Assembly: GCF_000420745.1 (NCBI RefSeq)
Contig: NZ_ATVN01000016.1
Coordinates: forward strand, 1 to 64,000
Direction: 5' to 3'
Origin: Pseudorhodobacter ferrugineus DSM 5888
Lineage (GTDB): Bacteria; Pseudomonadota; Alphaproteobacteria; Rhodobacterales; Rhodobacteraceae
Length of the DNA stretch: 64,000 nt
Part shown: positions 53,674-62,923 of the stretch, in pieces
How positions within the stretch are numbered: position 1 is the first letter of the stretch
Layout: every line of letters begins with the position of its first letter
Notes under the pieces: model-generated
Told to the model about the DNA's origin: nothing
Seen by the model: the letters and a program-made list of their open reading frames with translations, nothing else
The model's database searches: none
Made by a program: the position numbers and the translations under genes

Positions 53674-55254
53674 GTGGCATCGCTTCAAGGGCTATTTGCC
53701 CGCATTTTTCTTATGTTCGCATTAGCGACGCTCATTGCAATTATGTCTGTCCGTTTCGGGCAGGCCGCACCCTATGCGGCGGTTGTGATGGATGCGCGCA
53801 GTGGCGAGACGTTGTACGAGCAAAACGCCGATGCGCGGTTGCATCCGGCTTCGCTGACGAAAATGCTGACCCTTTATATTGCGTTTGACGCGATCCGGCG
53901 GGGCGAGGTTTCGCTGGATTCAATGATCACCGTGTCCAAGAATGCGGCGTCCAAGCCACCATCGCGGTTGGGGTTGAAGGCGGGGCAAAAGATTGCGCTG
54001 CGTTATTTGATTCGCGCGGCGGCGGTGAAATCGGCGAATGATGCAGCGTCGGCGATTGGCGATGCGCTGGGCGGCAACGAGGCACGGTTTGCCGCGCGGA
54101 TGACGCAGACGGCGCGCGCTCTGGGGATGCGCAATTCCACATTTAAGAACGCGAACGGGTTGACCGAGGCGGGGCATTTGTCGACCGCGCGGGATATGAA
54201 CATGCTGGGGCGACGGTTGTTTTACGATTTCCCGGAATATTACAACATATTTTCGCGCCGTGAAACGGATGCGGGCATGTCCAAGGTGCGCAACACCAAC
54301 CGCCGCTTTCTGGATGCTTATAAGGGCGCGGACGGGATCAAGACCGGCTATACCTCGGCTGCGGGGTTTAACCTGACGGCATCGGCAGAACGCGGGAACA
54401 AGCGGATCATTGCAACGGTGTTTGGGGGGCAATCGACCGCGCACCGGAATGCCAAGATGGCGGATCTGATGGATCTGGGTTTTGGCAATGCCAAGAATAA
54501 TGTGGCAGTGCGCAAGCCGGCACCTGCCAACTTGCCGGGTGCGGATGTTGAGGTAATCGCGGATAGCGGATCGGGTGGCACGCAAGGCAATGGCCAAGGG
54601 CGCAGTGCGGGCAAGACTATTCGTTTGGTGACGTCTGTGGCCACGTCGCCGCGCCCGCGTTCGCGGCCTGTGAGCGCCGAGAAAGTGGCGGCAACCGAGG
54701 TGGCCGTGTTGGCAATGAAGGATGATATTGCAGGGATTTTGGCCGAGGTGGTGGCACCGCCTGCGCCAAAAGTTGCGATTGCCGAAGTTGTGGCGGCGGT
54801 AGAGCCTGAAGTGCGGCCAGAGCCGAAACCGCAGGATATTGCCGAGACGGTGATGGAGATTCGCGATACGCCCGCGGTGGTCGCTGCGGCTGTGCCAGAG
54901 ATTGAGGCCACACCGCGCAAACGCCCTGCCATGCTGTTGATGGCCAGTGCCGAAACCGAACGCCGCGCGGCTGCCAAAGCACCGGCGCCTGTTATTGTGA
55001 CGCGGGTGTCTACATCCGGCGGGCGGCATTGGGGTGTGAACCTTGGGCGTTTTTCCTCGCGCGGGGTGGCCGAACGGGCCTTGATGCAAACGGCCTTGGC
55101 CGAGAGCACGACGCTGCGCGACGGGTTGCGCAAGGTGGTTGAACGCAAGGGCGGTTACGACGCGAATTATATGGGCCTGACGCAGGAACAAGCCGATATG
55201 GCCTGCCGCCGTTTGCAGGCCCGTGCCGTGCAGTGTTTCACCATCGGTCCATGA
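53674..55254 (+). CDS. D-alanyl-D-alanine carboxypeptidase with SPOR domain
   Basis: A 526-residue low-molecular-weight penicillin-binding protein. A signal peptide (~8-31) is followed by the S11 peptidase domain with SXXK = SLTK (60-63), SAN (120-122) and KTG in GADGIKTGYTSAAG. A long Ala/Pro/Glu-rich linker (~300-440) leads to a C-terminal SPOR-like domain (HWGVNLGRFSSRGVAERALMQTALAE). SPOR binds denuded septal peptidoglycan, so the enzyme is probably delivered to the division site. The start is GTG 53674. DacA-SPOR fusions are typical of alphaproteobacteria. Confidence 0.88.
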   Translation: MASLQGLFARIFLMFALATLIAIMSVRFGQAAPYAAVVMDARSGETLYEQNADARLHPASLTKMLTLYIAFDAIRRGEVSLDSMITVSKNAASKPPSRLGLKAGQKIALRYLIRAAAVKSANDAASAIGDALGGNEARFAARMTQTARALGMRNSTFKNANGLTEAGHLSTARDMNMLGRRLFYDFPEYYNIFSRRETDAGMSKVRNTNRRFLDAYKGADGIKTGYTSAAGFNLTASAERGNKRIIATVFGGQSTAHRNAKMADLMDLGFGNAKNNVAVRKPAPANLPGADVEVIADSGSGGTQGNGQGRSAGKTIRLVTSVATSPRPRSRPVSAEKVAATEVAVLAMKDDIAGILAEVVAPPAPKVAIAEVVAAVEPEVRPEPKPQDIAETVMEIRDTPAVVAAAVPEIEATPRKRPAMLLMASAETERRAAAKAPAPVIVTRVSTSGGRHWGVNLGRFSSRGVAERALMQTALAESTTLRDGLRKVVERKGGYDANYMGLTQEQADMACRRLQARAVQCFTIGP

Positions 55255-55280
55255 GGGTTTGATGTGATGTGTGGCGGGGT

Positions 55281-55298
55281 GGTGGGTTGGCACCCACC
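55281..55298. terminator. Palindrome between dacA and yqgE
   Basis: GGTGGGT (55281-55287) pairs with ACCCACC (55292-55298) over 4 nt. It lies between two convergent genes, so it could terminate both transcripts, although no U-tract is present. The minus-strand GTAGGGTGGGTGCC core resembles short palindromes scattered in many bacterial genomes. Confidence 0.4.
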
Positions 55299-55305
55299 CT
55301 ACGCT

Positions 55306-55860
55306 TTACGCCCGTCCCGACATGGCCGATAGCGCCAAGGGTTCCACGCCCATATGGCGCAAGGCGGCGGCCCATTTGCCCGCAGTATCCTGGGCAAAGA
55401 CCAGATCGGCCGGCGCATCGGTGGTCAACCAGTCATTACGCAAAATCTCGGATTCCAACTGCCCCGGTCCCCAACCTGCATAGCCAAGCGCCAAAAGCGC
55501 TGTTTGCGGCCCTTCGCCGCGCCCCAATGCGCGCAGCACGTCTTGGGTGGCGGTCATGCCATAGGTGTCTGCGATGTTCATCGTGCCATCCTTGGCTTTG
55601 TAGTCGGGCGAATGCAGCACAAAGCCGCGCCCCCGTTCGACAGGCCCGCCGAAATGCACCGATATGCCGCGCCCTTGGGGCGTGTGGGGGATGCCAAGCT
55701 GTTCCAGCAAACTGGCAAAGCTGAGGTCGGTGACGGGTTTATTGACGATCAGCCCCATCGCGCCATCGGGCGAATGCGCGCAGATCAGGATGACCGAGGC
55801 GTCAAAACGCGGATCTTCCATGCCGGGCATAGAGATAAGGAGTTTTCCGGTGAGGTTCAT
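55306..55860 (-). CDS. YqgE/AlgH family protein
   Basis: A 184-residue member of UPF0301. LLISMPGMEDPRFDASVILICAHSPDGAMGLIVNKP (~6-41) and HFGGPVERGRGFVLHSPDY with a later GYAGWGPGQLESEILRNDW are diagnostic. The function is not established. The start MNLTGK (55860) is preferred by family comparison, with GGAAAGCG upstream; an ATG six codons earlier (55878) is possible. Convergent with dacA. Confidence 0.92.
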   Translation of the reverse strand: MNLTGKLLISMPGMEDPRFDASVILICAHSPDGAMGLIVNKPVTDLSFASLLEQLGIPHTPQGRGISVHFGGPVERGRGFVLHSPDYKAKDGTMNIADTYGMTATQDVLRALGRGEGPQTALLALGYAGWGPGQLESEILRNDWLTTDAPADLVFAQDTAGKWAAALRHMGVEPLALSAMSGRA

Positions 55861-56000
55861 CGTTGTTTCGCTTTCCATAGCTATAACATGGGGGCGGGGC
55901 GGTGAATGCTCAAGCCTTATATGCCACGGTGATAGGCGATAACGCAGCGCTCGCCGCAAAGTGATTGTGCAAGCGGCGATTGCCCGCTTACTTAGGTGCT

Positions 56001-56810
56001 ATGATATACAAAGTACCCTTTCTTTCGCCCTTTGCCCTGATTGCCTGCCTTGTGGGTGCTTCGCCTGCGCTGGCCCAACCCGACGTGTTGGAGGCCAATT
56101 TGCGCGTGGGCTGGACCATGCAGAACGGCAACCAGATGGCGGCGTTTCATTTGACGCTTTTGGACGGGTGGAAAACCTATTGGCGCGCGCCGGGGGATGC
56201 GGGGATACCGCCGTATTTTGACTGGGCAGGGTCGCGCAATGTAAAGTCGGTGACGTTCCATTGGCCGCGCCCAGAGGTGTTTACGCTGGGTGGCATGCAG
56301 ACCATCGGCTATTCACACGAACTGATCCTGCCGGTTGAGGTGGTGCCTTTGGACCCGTCCAAGCCGGTGGAATTGAAAGCGGCGGTGGATTTGGGCGTGT
56401 GTTCGGATATTTGCGTGCCTGCCAATTTTGCGGTCACGGCGCTGTTGCCGCGCCCCGGTGTGAAGGACGAGGCGATTGGCAGCGCGTTGCGCCAGCGCCC
56501 ATCCACCGCGCGCGAGGCGGGGGTGGCATCGGCCCATTGCACAATTACCCCCAATGCCAAAGGGTTGACCGTGACGGCGGTGCTGCAGTTGCCATCGGCA
56601 GGCGGGAATGAGGTGGTGGTGGTCGAACCCGGCGTGCCCGGCGTTTGGGTGTCGGCGGCCGATGTAACGCGGTCGGGCCGCGAATTGCGCGCGGTGGTGG
56701 ATATGATCGGGCCCAGCGGTGCGCCGATTGCGTTGCAACGGGATGCGATTTTGGTGACGGTTCTGGGCAAACATCGCGCCGTTGAAATCGCAGGTTGCGC
56801 CGCGCCGTAA
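56001..56810 (+). CDS. DsbD-alpha-like periplasmic redox protein
   Basis: A 269-residue protein. A signal peptide runs to about 24 (PFALIACLVGASPALAQ). The rest resembles the N-terminal DsbD domain: HLTLLDGWKTYWRAPGDAGIPPYFDW and then VDLGVCSDICVPANF with the Cys pair (C-X3-C). DsbD passes electrons from the cytoplasm to periplasmic thiol proteins, but this gene has only the periplasmic part and no membrane or thioredoxin domains. It may cooperate with a CcdA/ScsB-like protein encoded elsewhere. ATG 56001 is chosen for the signal sequence. Confidence 0.82.
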   Translation: MIYKVPFLSPFALIACLVGASPALAQPDVLEANLRVGWTMQNGNQMAAFHLTLLDGWKTYWRAPGDAGIPPYFDWAGSRNVKSVTFHWPRPEVFTLGGMQTIGYSHELILPVEVVPLDPSKPVELKAAVDLGVCSDICVPANFAVTALLPRPGVKDEAIGSALRQRPSTAREAGVASAHCTITPNAKGLTVTAVLQLPSAGGNEVVVVEPGVPGVWVSAADVTRSGRELRAVVDMIGPSGAPIALQRDAILVTVLGKHRAVEIAGCAAP

Positions 56811-56818
56811 CGCGGAGT

Positions 56819-57151
56819 TTAGTTCGACGTGCTGTGCATGCGCTCGATATAGGCGCGCATTTCCTCGGCCTCGTGCCGCGCTTCGCGCAGGCCTTCCATC
56901 GCGGCGCGCAGTTCGGCCTCGGTTTGGCTGATCTGGTTGGTCAGTTCCGCTTCGCGCTGTTCCAGATACAAAATCGCCTGATCGCGCATTTCTTCGGCTT
57001 CGTGCAGGGATTGGGCAAGGTTGTCCACCTCGGTCACATCACCGCCTGCAACGCGGGTAAAGCGGTGCAACAGCCAATGCGTGAACCAGCCCAGCATGAA
57101 AGCCACGAACAAGATGATGGTGGTGGCGATGATAAATTCTGTACGGTTCAT
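56819..57151 (-). CDS. Small membrane protein with coiled coil
   Basis: A 110-residue protein. One N-terminal helix (EFIIATTIILFVAFMLGWFTHWL, ~5-27) anchors it. Residues ~45-105 form a long Glu/Ala/Arg-rich coiled coil (HEAEEMRDQAILYLEQREAELTNQ and on). This architecture is reported for small envelope-spanning or scaffold proteins, but no family was identified. It converges with the DsbD-like gene and is 33 bp before the OmpA-family gene on the same strand. Confidence 0.7.
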   Translation of the reverse strand: MNRTEFIIATTIILFVAFMLGWFTHWLLHRFTRVAGGDVTEVDNLAQSLHEAEEMRDQAILYLEQREAELTNQISQTEAELRAAMEGLREARHEAEEMRAYIERMHSTSN

Positions 57152-57184
57152 GGGGGCACTTTTAACGAGAAGGAAAGGGCGGGG

Positions 57185-59170
57185 TCAATTGGCTTTCGGG
57201 CTGCGCTTGGGGCGTGCCCATTTTTCTGTCGTGGGTTCAAAGACAAAGGTCTGATCGGCATCGGGGGCCGCGGTTGGCGCACCCTGATCCGGGGTTTCGG
57301 CGTTCTGGCTTGCCAGCGCCGCTTCGACCAAGGCTGTGCCGGATGGCGCGGACACGGGTTCGGACGCGCTGAGAAGTTTGAATTCGATTCGGCGGTTGGC
57401 TTCGCGCCCGTCTTCGGTGCCATTGTCAGCGATGGGTTCGTCTTGGCCATAACCTTTGGCGATAAAGGCTGTGACATCAAGGCGGCGGCCTTGCAAGGCG
57501 GTTAGCACCGCCTCTGCCCGGGCCTGGCTTAGGGCAAGGTTGCCGCCGGACGAGCCTTGGCTGTCGGTGTGGCCGGTGATTTCCATTTCCAGCGGTGGGC
57601 AGTTGGTCAGAATTTCGGTCAGCGAGTCGATCACCTTTGAGGCGCCTGCGTCGATTTCGGCAGAACCGGGGGCAAAGCTGATTTTTTGGCGTGTCATGGC
57701 GGCGTTCAGGTCGGCGGCGCATTCGGCAGGGGTGGGCAGGGCCGCCAGAGGGTCGAACTTTTCGTCATAGCTGACGTTGATCCGGAAGGTTTTGCCCTGA
57801 CCTAGTTTATCGGACAGGATTTGCGACATGCGGGCGCGGGCATCGGGTTTTCCGGTCACGCCAGCCACTTCGACCGTGTCGCCGCGCACCAGCAGGCTGC
57901 CGTGGTGCAAAAGCGCAAGTGATTCGAGGCCCGCAAGCACACGCACCGCCCAGCCATCGGGCAAGGTTTCATCCAGCAAGGTGGCGGTGTAAACGCTTTT
58001 GGCCCCGAATTGCGCACGGGCAAAACTGTCGGCGGCGGCGCGCAGCGTGTCATCGGACAAGCGGCCGCGCAGTTGGACCTTGCCGGCTTCATCCAATGCG
58101 GCGGTGAATTCGGCAGGGCCAGCGGCAGTGGCTGTAGGGCGCGGCGGCAAGGTGGCATCGAGCGAGAAGACGGGCGGCAATTGCGCCTGCAAATCGCCGA
58201 CAACGCGGTCAAAGTCGGATTGCGAGATGTCTACAGACCCCAAGAGAGACACATCGGCGTCGGAAAAGGTGATTGTGCCTTTGCCCAAGGTGGCGACGGC
58301 TTTGATCCCGGCTTCGGCCGCTTCGGCCCAACGCGGAGTGGGCACGCCAAGGCCCACGGTGCAATCGGTTTTTGCCGCCACACCCGCCGCCACGCCTGCC
58401 GACACGATCCGGTCGCGGGCGCGGTTGGTATCGGCAGAACAGGCATCAAACCGCGCGCCCGTATCGTCGATCACAAAGCGCAGGGTAAAGGGCGTCAGCA
58501 CGGGGCGGGGGGCCGAAATATTCAGGTTCACCCGCACGCCTTTAGGGGCAAGCCGCGCCAGATCGCTTTCAAACTTGCGTTTTTGGTCAGGGCTGTCGGA
58601 AATGGCGGTAACTTCGACCAGATCGGCCGCAATCGAGATTTTGGAGCGGGGCAAAATGCGCAAAGCCGCAAGGCCGAATTTCAACGCTTCTTCCCAGCCT
58701 TCGGGGGCGGCGTAATCGGCGCTTTCCAGCATGTCGGATACGGGTTGGCCGTTGGTCAGTTCGGCCACGTTTCCTGTCAGATCGGGGTCCACCTCTTTGC
58801 CCGGCACAAGACCGATCAGGGAAATGCCGTCGTCATTGCGCAGAATTTCCAGCGAAAAGCGCGGAGCCTCGACAGCGCGGACGGCTGTCACCTCGAGCTG
58901 GTCGCGCACGCGGCTGGATTGCACCACACTGCCCGCCATGTTGACGATGCGAAAGCGCGCCGCCTCATTCGGGGCGGTGCCGTTCAGGCGAACCTGAAGG
59001 CCGTTTGCCTCGACGCTGGCCCATGTGATGCCATCACTGAGCAAGCGGGTGGTGACGGCAGCGGCGGATCGCTTTTCAATCGCCAGCGCGGACCACCACG
59101 CGCCAAGCGACGCGAGAAGCCCTGCGAGCAAGATCGCAGCAAAGGTAAGGACTGTTTTTCGTAAGTGCAT
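57185..59170 (-). CDS. OmpA-family protein with BON-like repeats
   Basis: A 661-residue envelope protein. A signal-anchor helix is at ~5-25. A long periplasmic region with repeated BON-like folds follows. The C-terminal OmpA domain (~485-610) has ISFAPGSAEIDAGASKVI, EMEITGHTDSQGSSGGNLALSQARAEAVLTAL and NRRIEFKL, which binds peptidoglycan. A Pro/Ala-rich tail ends the protein. The role is probably cell-envelope tethering. ATG 59170 is chosen for the signal helix; the frame reaches 59227. Confidence 0.85.
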   Translation of the reverse strand: MHLRKTVLTFAAILLAGLLASLGAWWSALAIEKRSAAAVTTRLLSDGITWASVEANGLQVRLNGTAPNEAARFRIVNMAGSVVQSSRVRDQLEVTAVRAVEAPRFSLEILRNDDGISLIGLVPGKEVDPDLTGNVAELTNGQPVSDMLESADYAAPEGWEEALKFGLAALRILPRSKISIAADLVEVTAISDSPDQKRKFESDLARLAPKGVRVNLNISAPRPVLTPFTLRFVIDDTGARFDACSADTNRARDRIVSAGVAAGVAAKTDCTVGLGVPTPRWAEAAEAGIKAVATLGKGTITFSDADVSLLGSVDISQSDFDRVVGDLQAQLPPVFSLDATLPPRPTATAAGPAEFTAALDEAGKVQLRGRLSDDTLRAAADSFARAQFGAKSVYTATLLDETLPDGWAVRVLAGLESLALLHHGSLLVRGDTVEVAGVTGKPDARARMSQILSDKLGQGKTFRINVSYDEKFDPLAALPTPAECAADLNAAMTRQKISFAPGSAEIDAGASKVIDSLTEILTNCPPLEMEITGHTDSQGSSGGNLALSQARAEAVLTALQGRRLDVTAFIAKGYGQDEPIADNGTEDGREANRRIEFKLLSASEPVSAPSGTALVEAALASQNAETPDQGAPTAAPDADQTFVFEPTTEKWARPKRSPKAN

Positions 59171-59227
59171 TCGACCACTATCTAAGACGACTGCATGTTC
59201 CTTAGGCCCTTGAGGCGAAAGGATCAA

Positions 59228-60196
59228 TCAAAGCAATGCCGCACCGGCAAGAAATAGCGCAGGGATAAGCCCCGCGTTGCGATTTGTGCGAAACAAGACA
59301 AGACATTTGGCGGGATCGGTAGTGTCCAGCCGCGTCATTTGCCATGCCATATGCCAACCAAACCCCCAAGCGCCGGCAAGTGCCAGCAGCATTTTGGCCT
59401 GTGGAGAATCGCTTAGGGCCAGCGCGATGGCTACGGTCATCAGCAAGACCGCCATCATCCAAAAGCCGCGCAGCCACAGCTTGCTGTTGGCGTCACCAAA
59501 CAGGCGGGCGGTGGATTTTACCCCGATCAGTGCGTCGTCTTCTTTATCTTGATGCGCATAGATCGTGTCATAAAACAGGGTCCATGCGATGCCTGATAGC
59601 CATAGAAGTACGGGGGGTAGGGACAGGCTGCCAGTGTGCGCGGTCCATGCCACCAGCGCGCCCCAGTTGAACGCCAGCCCAAGGAAAACCTGCGGCCACC
59701 ATGTGAACCGCTTGGCAAAGGGGTAGATGACGACAAGCGCAAGCGAGGCGATGCCAAGGGCGATGGCCAAGCCGTTGAAGGTGAACAGGATGGCGGCGGC
59801 CAATGCGGCCTGCACGCCCATCCAGACCACGGCCTTTTTCACCGTGACCTGACCGGACGGGATAGGGCGGCTTTTGGTGCGGGCGACGGCGGCGTCAAAG
59901 TCGCGGTCGGTGATGTCGTTCCATGTGCAGCCCGCGCCGCGCATCAAAAACGCGCCAAGGGTGCAGCCAAGCGCGATCCACACATCAAACAGGCGGTAGC
60001 CGGTGGGATCGGCGGCGGCGGCAAGTGCCAGCCCCCAAAAGCAGGGAATCAGCAACAGCCATGTGCCGATGGGGCGGTCGGCGCGGGCAAGGCGCAGGTA
60101 GGGGCGGGTGGGTGCTGGTGCGAAACGGTCCACCCAATTGCCCGCAGGGGCATCGGCGACGGTTTTGGCCTCTGGCATTTGGCCGGATGCGGTCAT
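59228..60196 (-). CDS. ubiA: 4-hydroxybenzoate polyprenyltransferase
   Basis: A 322-residue polytopic enzyme of ubiquinone synthesis attaching a polyprenyl chain to 4-hydroxybenzoate. The first prenyl-diphosphate site is NDITDRDFDAAVARTKSRP (~112-130) and the second YDTIYAHQDKEDDALIGVKSTARLFG (~208-233). The N-terminal ~30 residues are an Ala/Pro-rich extension. Start ATG 60196 lies only 11 bp from the divergent rsmE start. An internal ATG at codon 7 (60178) would widen that gap. Confidence 0.94.
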   Translation of the reverse strand: MTASGQMPEAKTVADAPAGNWVDRFAPAPTRPYLRLARADRPIGTWLLLIPCFWGLALAAAADPTGYRLFDVWIALGCTLGAFLMRGAGCTWNDITDRDFDAAVARTKSRPIPSGQVTVKKAVVWMGVQAALAAAILFTFNGLAIALGIASLALVVIYPFAKRFTWWPQVFLGLAFNWGALVAWTAHTGSLSLPPVLLWLSGIAWTLFYDTIYAHQDKEDDALIGVKSTARLFGDANSKLWLRGFWMMAVLLMTVAIALALSDSPQAKMLLALAGAWGFGWHMAWQMTRLDTTDPAKCLVLFRTNRNAGLIPALFLAGAALL

Positions 60197-60207
60197 AAGT
60201 TGCCCCT

Positions 60208-60948
60208 ATGGGAAATGCGAAAATCAGACTGTTTGTAGATCAGCCTATCGGGGCAGGGCAAGCGATTGCGCTGGATGAGGCGCAGGCGCATTATTTGTTT
60301 GCCGTGATGCGGCTGACGGTGGGTGCGTCTGTGCTGGTGTTTGACGGGGCGCATGGCGAGTGGCGGGCCGAGGTGGTGGAAGTGGGCAAGCGCAAAGGCG
60401 TGCTGGTTTGTGTCGAGCAAACAGCCCCGTTGCGGATGCCGCCCGATCTGTGGTTGCTGTTTGCCCCGATCAAAAAGGCGCGCACCGATTTTATCGTGGA
60501 AAAGGCTGCGGAATTGGGGGCGGCGCGGGTGATGCCTGTGCAAACGCGGTTTACGAATGCTGACCGCGTAAAGGTGGACAAGCTGCGCCTGCACGCGATT
60601 GAAGCCGCCGAGCAATGCGGTGGCACCTTTGTGCCGCAGGTCGATGACGTGGTGCCGCTGGCAAAGGTGTTGGCCGATTGGCCCGCAGAGCGCCGGATTT
60701 TATGGTGCAACGAGCATTTGGCAGGGGTGGCGCAGGCGCTGCCCAAGCGCGGCGATTTGGGGGCGGAGGCCGGCCCGTGGGCCGTGCTGATTGGCCCCGA
60801 GGGCGGGTTCTCGGAGGACGAACAAGCGCGCCTGAGTGCCATGCCGCAGGTGGTGCAAGCCAGCCTTGGCCCGCGCATTTTGCGCGCCGATACGGCGGTG
60901 GTCGCCGCGCTGACCTTGTGGCAATCGCATCTGGGGGATTGGGCATGA
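60208..60948 (+). CDS. rsmE: 16S rRNA m3U1498 methyltransferase
   Basis: A 246-residue SPOUT-class enzyme methylating U1498 of 16S rRNA. KIRLFVDQPIGAGQAI is an N-terminal PUA-like start. HYLFAVMRLTVGASVLVFDG follows, then the knot region LWLLFAPIKKARTDFIVEKAAELGAARVMPVQTRFTNADR and LIGPEGGFSEDEQARL, with the SAM-binding loop SLGPRILRADTAVVAAL. ATG 60208 is 11 bp from ubiA's start. The stop overlaps the next gene by ATGA. Confidence 0.95.
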   Translation: MGNAKIRLFVDQPIGAGQAIALDEAQAHYLFAVMRLTVGASVLVFDGAHGEWRAEVVEVGKRKGVLVCVEQTAPLRMPPDLWLLFAPIKKARTDFIVEKAAELGAARVMPVQTRFTNADRVKVDKLRLHAIEAAEQCGGTFVPQVDDVVPLAKVLADWPAERRILWCNEHLAGVAQALPKRGDLGAEAGPWAVLIGPEGGFSEDEQARLSAMPQVVQASLGPRILRADTAVVAALTLWQSHLGDWA

Positions 60949-61496
60949 GCCTGATCCGCCCCGAGGCGCAAGCCGCGCTGTGGCGGTTTCGCGAGATGTT
61001 TGCGTCCCTAGGGTTGGCATTGATCGGCCTGTGGTTGGCGGTTTTGGGCGGATTTATCCTTGTGCCTTTGGGTGCCGGTATTATTGTTCTTGCCGCAGGG
61101 TTTGGCCTGCTGGCATGGCGGCGGTTACGCTTTGCCCAAAGCGGCGATGCGCCGGGGATGGTGGAGCTGGACGAGGGCCAGATCAGCTATTTTGGCCCTG
61201 ATGTGGGCGGGGCTGTGGCACTGCGCGACCTTGTGGAATTACGCCTGATCACGGCAGGTGGGCGGCGAATGTGGCGGTTGCGCCAGCAAGACGGGCAGGT
61301 GCTGGCGATTCCGGTCAGCGCGATGGGGGCGGACCAATTGTTCGATGCCTTTGCCGCCTTGCCGGGCATGGATACAGGCGCATTGGTTGCGGCGGTGGAC
61401 CCTGTGGTGGGGCCAGCAAGCGTAAACCGTGACGTTGTTTCAATCGCTGACAGTCGTGTGATCTGGCGTCATCCTGTACGCGCGGTCTTGACTTGA
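60945..61496 (+). CDS. Hypothetical membrane protein downstream of rsmE
   Basis: A 183-residue protein. Two near-adjacent hydrophobic segments (~20-40 and ~42-60) suggest a membrane hairpin. A soluble C-terminal part follows with VELDEGQISYFGPDVGGAVALRDLVELRLITAGGRRMWRL, reminiscent of small PH-like domains, though no assignment is made. ATG 60945 overlaps the rsmE stop (ATGA). gshA follows 57 bp later in the same direction. Confidence 0.7.
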   Translation: MSLIRPEAQAALWRFREMFASLGLALIGLWLAVLGGFILVPLGAGIIVLAAGFGLLAWRRLRFAQSGDAPGMVELDEGQISYFGPDVGGAVALRDLVELRLITAGGRRMWRLRQQDGQVLAIPVSAMGADQLFDAFAALPGMDTGALVAAVDPVVGPASVNRDVVSIADSRVIWRHPVRAVLT

Positions 61497-61553
61497 CGCC
61501 TGCAAAACGACAGGTCTGGCGACTGACATTAGAAACGAGATCGGAGCCTGCCC

Positions 61554-62900
61554 ATGTCTATTCCCCAATCCGGTGGCGGACCGATTGAAAGCTTTGACCA
61601 GCTTGCGGCCTATATGGAAAGCGGCTGCAAACCTGCGGACCAGTGGCGCATTGGCACCGAGCATGAAAAATTCGGCTTTCTGACCGACAGCCATGCGCCG
61701 TTGCCCTATGACGGTGCGCGGTCTGTGCGCGCGATGCTGGAAGGGTTGCGCGACCGTTTCGGCTGGGAGCCGGTGGAGGAGCAAGGGCATCTGATCGGCC
61801 TTGTGCGCAATGGCGCGAATGTCAGTTTGGAACCCGGTGGGCAGTTTGAACTTTCGGGTGCGCCGCTTGCCACGGTTGGTGATGTGGCGGCAGAATTGGA
61901 CAACCATTTGGCCGAGGTGGCGCAGGTGGCGGACCCGATGGGCGTTGGTTTTCTGGGCGTGGGCGCGGCCCCTGTTTGGTCGCATGACGACATGGACCGG
62001 ATGCCCAAAGGCCGCTACCGTTTGATGACGGATTACATGGGGCATGTGGGCACGCATGGCACCCAGATGATGTATCGCACCTGCACCGTTCAGGTGAACC
62101 TCGACTTTGGGTCCGAGGCGGATATGGTGAAAAAGATGCGTGTGGCGCTGGCGTTGCAGCCGGTCGCGACAGCGCTGTTTGCGTCCTCGCCGTTCTTTGA
62201 GGGCAAGCCGAACGGGCATAAAAGCTGGCGATCACGTATTTGGCGGGGGCTTGATGGCAGCCGCACGGGGATGCTGCCCTTTATGTTTGAGGAGGGGGCC
62301 GGTTTTCAGCGCTATGTTGACTGGGTGCTGGATGTGCCGATGTATTTTGTGTACCGCGATGGTAAGTATATCAATGCCTTGGGCCAATCTTTCCGTGATT
62401 TCCTGAAGGGCGAATTGCCTGCACTGCCCGGCGAAAAGCCGACCTTGTCGGATTGGGCCGACCATATGACCACCGTGTTCCCCGAAGCGCGGGTCAAGAA
62501 ATACATTGAAATGCGCGGGGCCGATATGGGCAGCCGTGATTATACGGTGGCACTGCCCGCGTTTTGGGTGGGGCTGATGTATGATTCCGCAGCGCTGGAT
62601 GCGGCGTGGGATTTGGTCAAAGGGTTTGACGTTGATACCCGTGAAGGGCTGCGGGTTGCCGCCTCGGTTCAGGGTTTGCAGGCCGAGGCAGGCGGCGTGA
62701 AGCTGGCCGATTTGGCGCGTGCTGCGGTGGGGCTGTCGCATGCCGGATTGGCCGCGCGGGGGCATGGCGAAGAGGCGTTTTTGGCGCCCGTTGTGGAAAG
62801 TTTGAAAACCGGCGCGACACAGGCAGACCGGTATTTAGGCTTGTATCACGGCGAGTGGGGCGGCGATCTGGACCGGATTTACGCGGCAGCCAAACTGTAA
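61554..62900 (+). CDS. gshA: Glutamate-cysteine ligase (plant/alphaproteobacterial type)
   Basis: A 448-residue enzyme making gamma-glutamylcysteine, the first step of glutathione synthesis. It starts MSIPQSGGGPIESFDQL and shows WRIGTEHEKFGFLTDS (~32-47), the LEPGGQFELSGAPL loop (~90-103), and MTDYMGHVGTHGTQMMYRTCTVQVNLDF in the middle. The pattern is the plant/alphaproteobacterial class 3 GCL rather than the E. coli class. A minus-strand terminator hairpin overlaps its stop codon. Confidence 0.94.
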   Translation: MSIPQSGGGPIESFDQLAAYMESGCKPADQWRIGTEHEKFGFLTDSHAPLPYDGARSVRAMLEGLRDRFGWEPVEEQGHLIGLVRNGANVSLEPGGQFELSGAPLATVGDVAAELDNHLAEVAQVADPMGVGFLGVGAAPVWSHDDMDRMPKGRYRLMTDYMGHVGTHGTQMMYRTCTVQVNLDFGSEADMVKKMRVALALQPVATALFASSPFFEGKPNGHKSWRSRIWRGLDGSRTGMLPFMFEEGAGFQRYVDWVLDVPMYFVYRDGKYINALGQSFRDFLKGELPALPGEKPTLSDWADHMTTVFPEARVKKYIEMRGADMGSRDYTVALPAFWVGLMYDSAALDAAWDLVKGFDVDTREGLRVAASVQGLQAEAGGVKLADLARAAVGLSHAGLAARGHGEEAFLAPVVESLKTGATQADRYLGLYHGEWGGDLDRIYAAAKL

Positions 62901-62920
62901 AAAAGGGGGGAGGTCCCCCC
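62899..62920 (-). terminator. Terminator of the CDGSH gene (minus strand)
   Basis: On the minus strand GGGGGG (62920-62915), ACCT, CCCCCC (62910-62905) and then six T (62904-62899) form an intrinsic terminator directly after the CDGSH stop. In the plus direction the same stem lacks a U-tract. It overlaps the last bases of gshA. Confidence 0.85.
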
Positions 62921-62923
62921 CGA

